From positions 1-6,350 of the forward strand of contig JAGUYV010000432.1 of NCBI GenBank assembly GCA_020061125.1: 6,350 bases of DNA. Reading direction: 5' to 3'. Both the position numbers and the translations under genes were made by a program. Within the stretch, counting starts at the first letter, position 1, and each line of letters starts with the position of its first letter. This DNA is from a bacterium (GTDB lineage: Bacteria; UBP15; UBA6099; DSWB01). Below the pieces are notes generated by a model. That model saw only the letters and a program-made list of their open reading frames with translations, was not told the DNA's origin and ran no database searches. This document shows, one piece after another, positions 4,786 through 6,350 of this stretch.

Positions 4786-5898
4786 ATGCTGCCGCGGAAT
4801 TACGCCAGACATCTGGACTGGGGCGTGCTGCTGTGCGCGCTGGGCCTTGCGATCACGGGCCTGGTCTTCATTTACACCATGTCGTGGATCGAGGGCATGA
4901 GGCGGCCGCTGCTGCATTATTTCATCCAGCAGAGTGTGTGGCTGTGCATCGCGGCTGCGGCTGCGTACGGGGTTCTGGCGCTGGATTACAAGCTGTGGAC
5001 GCGGGTCTCGTGGGTTGTGTACCTGGTGAACATCGCGCTGCTGGTCGCGCTGCTGGTGATAGGGCGCAAAACGCACGGCGCGGGAAGCTGGTTCTCGCTG
5101 GGGCTGATGAAGTTTCAGCCAAGTGAAGTGACCAAGATATTTTTCATCATCACATTCGCGCATTTTCTGGCGCGGTATACGCCGGAGCTGAACCGGCCGT
5201 GGGTTCTGGGCATGGCGGTGCTGCAGTTCGCGGTGCCGTTCGGGCTGATTGTGCTGCAGCCGGACATGGGCACGGCGGTGGTGTATGTGGCGATTTTCGC
5301 GGGCATGCTGTTCGTGGCCGGGCTGGACGGCGTTCGCATCGTTATCGCGGGGGCGGTGGCGCTGTCCGCGGCCATTGTGGCTCTGCCTCTGGCGCTCAAG
5401 GGATATCAGATGGAGCGGCTGCTGCAGTTCCTGCACCCCACATCGGACGCGGCGGGCAGCGGATGGCAGTTGCACCAGGCGCATGTGGCCATGGGTTCCG
5501 GCGGGGTGTTCGGCAAGGGGCTTTTCCACGGGAGCCAGGCCGCGCTGGGATTCCTGCCCGCGGCGCACACGGATTTCATCTTCGCGGCCATCGTGGAGCA
5601 GGCCGGCCTTGCGGGCGGGCTGGCTGTGCTGGCCATGTTTCTGATTCTGCTGTACCGCATTCTGCGCATCTCCCTGCGCGCCGAGGACATGTTCGCCACC
5701 TGCATGGGCGCGGGGGTGTTTTCCATGATCGCGTTCCAGGCGGTGATCAACCTGGGCATGACGGTGGGGTTCCTGCCGATCACGGGCATTCCGCTTCCGT
5801 TCGTTTCATACGGCGGCAGTTCGCTCATAACGAGCTTTGCGGCCACGGCCCTGGTGCTGAACATCTCCGTGCGGCGCAAGAAGCTGATGTTTTCATAG
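4786..5898 (+). CDS. rodA: RodA, SEDS-family peptidoglycan glycosyltransferase of the elongation machinery
   Basis: RodA is an inner-membrane enzyme that polymerises lipid II into glycan strands, working with a class B penicillin-binding protein and MreBCD. The ATG at 4786 gives 370 residues, the length of E. coli RodA; TTG at 4777 or 4783 would add 3 or 1. About ten hydrophobic segments can be seen. SEDS landmarks are WFSLGLMKFQPSE (102-114), QPDMGT (158-163), GSGWQLHQ (224-231), MGSGGVFGKG (236-245), HTDFIF (261-266) with Asp263 at the expected catalytic position, INLGM (321-325) and the C-terminal TGIPLPFVSYGGSS (333-346). The flanking acidic residues common in RodA are altered (Pro-Ala-Ala-His and Val-Glu-Gln-Ala). 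FtsW is less likely because the protein is short and lacks a long N-terminal extension. It precedes glmU by 84 nt. Codon use is G-ending (GCG, CTG), unlike the preceding operon. Confidence 0.87.
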   Translation: MLPRNYARHLDWGVLLCALGLAITGLVFIYTMSWIEGMRRPLLHYFIQQSVWLCIAAAAAYGVLALDYKLWTRVSWVVYLVNIALLVALLVIGRKTHGAGSWFSLGLMKFQPSEVTKIFFIITFAHFLARYTPELNRPWVLGMAVLQFAVPFGLIVLQPDMGTAVVYVAIFAGMLFVAGLDGVRIVIAGAVALSAAIVALPLALKGYQMERLLQFLHPTSDAAGSGWQLHQAHVAMGSGGVFGKGLFHGSQAALGFLPAAHTDFIFAAIVEQAGLAGGLAVLAMFLILLYRILRISLRAEDMFATCMGAGVFSMIAFQAVINLGMTVGFLPITGIPLPFVSYGGSSLITSFAATALVLNISVRRKKLMFS

Positions 5899-5937
5899 AC
5901 GCGGCGCGACGCCCGGTGTTCTTTTGGCGGCCGGACA

Positions 5938-5948
5938 ATTATGATAAT
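5938..5948 (+). promoter_or_regulatory. Possible glmU -10 region with a perfect ATTAT-G-ATAAT palindrome
   Basis: TATGAT (5940-5945) and GATAAT (5943-5948) each match 5 of 6 bases of the -10 consensus and sit inside an 11-nt inverted repeat. No convincing -35 lies at 16-18 nt upstream, so an activated promoter or no promoter at all is possible. It would allow glmU to be expressed apart from rodA. Confidence 0.3.
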
Positions 5949-5982
5949 GGGTCAATAGACTGGAGAAAGGCGCGGAGAAAGC

Positions 5983-6350
5983 ATGACACGGGACAATGAG
6001 CTGATCGGAGTGGCCCTGGCGGCCGGAAAAGGCACGCGCATGAGCGGGGATCTGCCCAAGGTGCTGCACACGCTTGCGGGCAAGCCGCTGGTGCTGTATG
6101 TCACGGACCTGATGGCCCGCCTGAACCTGGACCGGCGCATTGTGGTCACGGGCTACCGGCACGAGATGGTGGAAGCGGTTCTGCCCGGTGATGTGGGCGT
6201 GGCGTACCAGGAGCAACAGCTCGGCACGGGCCACGCGGTGCAGTGCGCCGCGCCCCTGTTCCGCGATTCCGCGGGCACCCTGCTGTTGCTTTACGGCGAT
6301 GTGCCGCTTCTGCGCGCGGAGACGCTGCGCGCCATGCTGGACGAACACGC
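5983..6350 (+). CDS. glmU: GlmU, N-terminal uridylyltransferase part; 3' end outside window
   Basis: GlmU is a cytosolic bifunctional enzyme that acetylates glucosamine-1-phosphate and couples GlcNAc-1-phosphate to UTP, giving UDP-GlcNAc for peptidoglycan and lipopolysaccharide. The 122 visible codons cover the start of the N-terminal nucleotidyltransferase (Rossmann-like) domain only; the left-handed beta-helix acetyltransferase domain lies beyond the edge. Motifs are LAAGKGTRM (12-20, nucleotide loop), the LPKVLH segment (24-29), GKPL (33-36), the QLGTGHAV segment (79-86) and YGDVPL (104-109) with the metal-binding Asp. The ATG at 5983 follows GGAG (5974-5977) by 5 nt, with another purine run GGAGAAAGG at 5962-5970. 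It pairs functionally with rodA, since one makes the precursor sugar nucleotide and the other polymerises the wall. A uridylyltransferase lacking the second domain cannot be excluded. Confidence 0.92.
   Translation, partial: MTRDNELIGVALAAGKGTRMSGDLPKVLHTLAGKPLVLYVTDLMARLNLDRRIVVTGYRHEMVEAVLPGDVGVAYQEQQLGTGHAVQCAAPLFRDSAGTLLLLYGDVPLLRAETLRAMLDEH

Noticed and set aside
1-6350. CRISPR array, insertion sequence, tRNA or phage element
   Set aside because: No regularly spaced repeats, transposase or integrase frames, or tRNA cloverleaf were seen on either strand. All DNA is accounted for by genes and short leaders.

Overview
The window is about 6.35 kb of GC-rich bacterial DNA with every supported gene on the + strand. 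It holds two functional blocks separated by a strong intrinsic terminator. No mobile element, CRISPR array, tRNA or rRNA is visible. The gene set (CODH/ACS accessory genes beside a RodA/GlmU envelope block, high GC) suggests an anaerobic Gram-negative bacterium with a Wood-Ljungdahl (reductive acetyl-CoA) pathway, most plausibly a Desulfovibrio-like sulfate reducer. That placement is inference from content and style, not a database match.

Block 1 (1-4630) is the distal part of a Wood-Ljungdahl operon. The order is: the 3' part of a corrinoid-protein reductive activator (acsV/RACo), a CooC/AcsF-type nickel-insertion ATPase, an unrecognised 68-residue protein, acsD (small subunit of the corrinoid iron-sulfur protein, TTG start), and folD (methylene-THF dehydrogenase/methenyl-THF cyclohydrolase). 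FolD makes and interconverts the THF-bound C1 units. AcsD, with its partner AcsC outside the window, carries the methyl group to acetyl-CoA synthase. AcsV re-reduces the cobalt when it becomes oxidised, and CooC/AcsF loads nickel into CODH/ACS. A large two-tier hairpin and an AT-rich, dyad-containing leader lie in the 219-nt acsD-folD gap, so folD may be expressed differently from acsD. A 15-bp hairpin with a T tract ends the block.

Block 2 (4631-6350) is cell-envelope housekeeping: rodA (SEDS peptidoglycan polymerase of the elongation machinery) followed after 84 nt by the 5' part of glmU (UDP-GlcNAc synthesis, the peptidoglycan precursor). The rodA leader contains two GC-rich hairpins. One sits between the Shine-Dalgarno sequence and the start codon.

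The strongest signal that gene annotation does not explain is compositional. The palindrome ACGT does not occur anywhere in the window, although roughly 95 CGT trinucleotides are present and ACG is common. Codon choice bends around it: all 13 Asp-Val, 5 Tyr-Val, 4 His-Val and 3 Asn-Val pairs that I found use the T-ending codon before GTN, in genes that otherwise prefer the C-ending codon. This looks like avoidance of a restriction or methylation site. Other leads are the uncharacterised small protein inside the operon, the structured leaders, and an imperfect direct repeat flanking folD.
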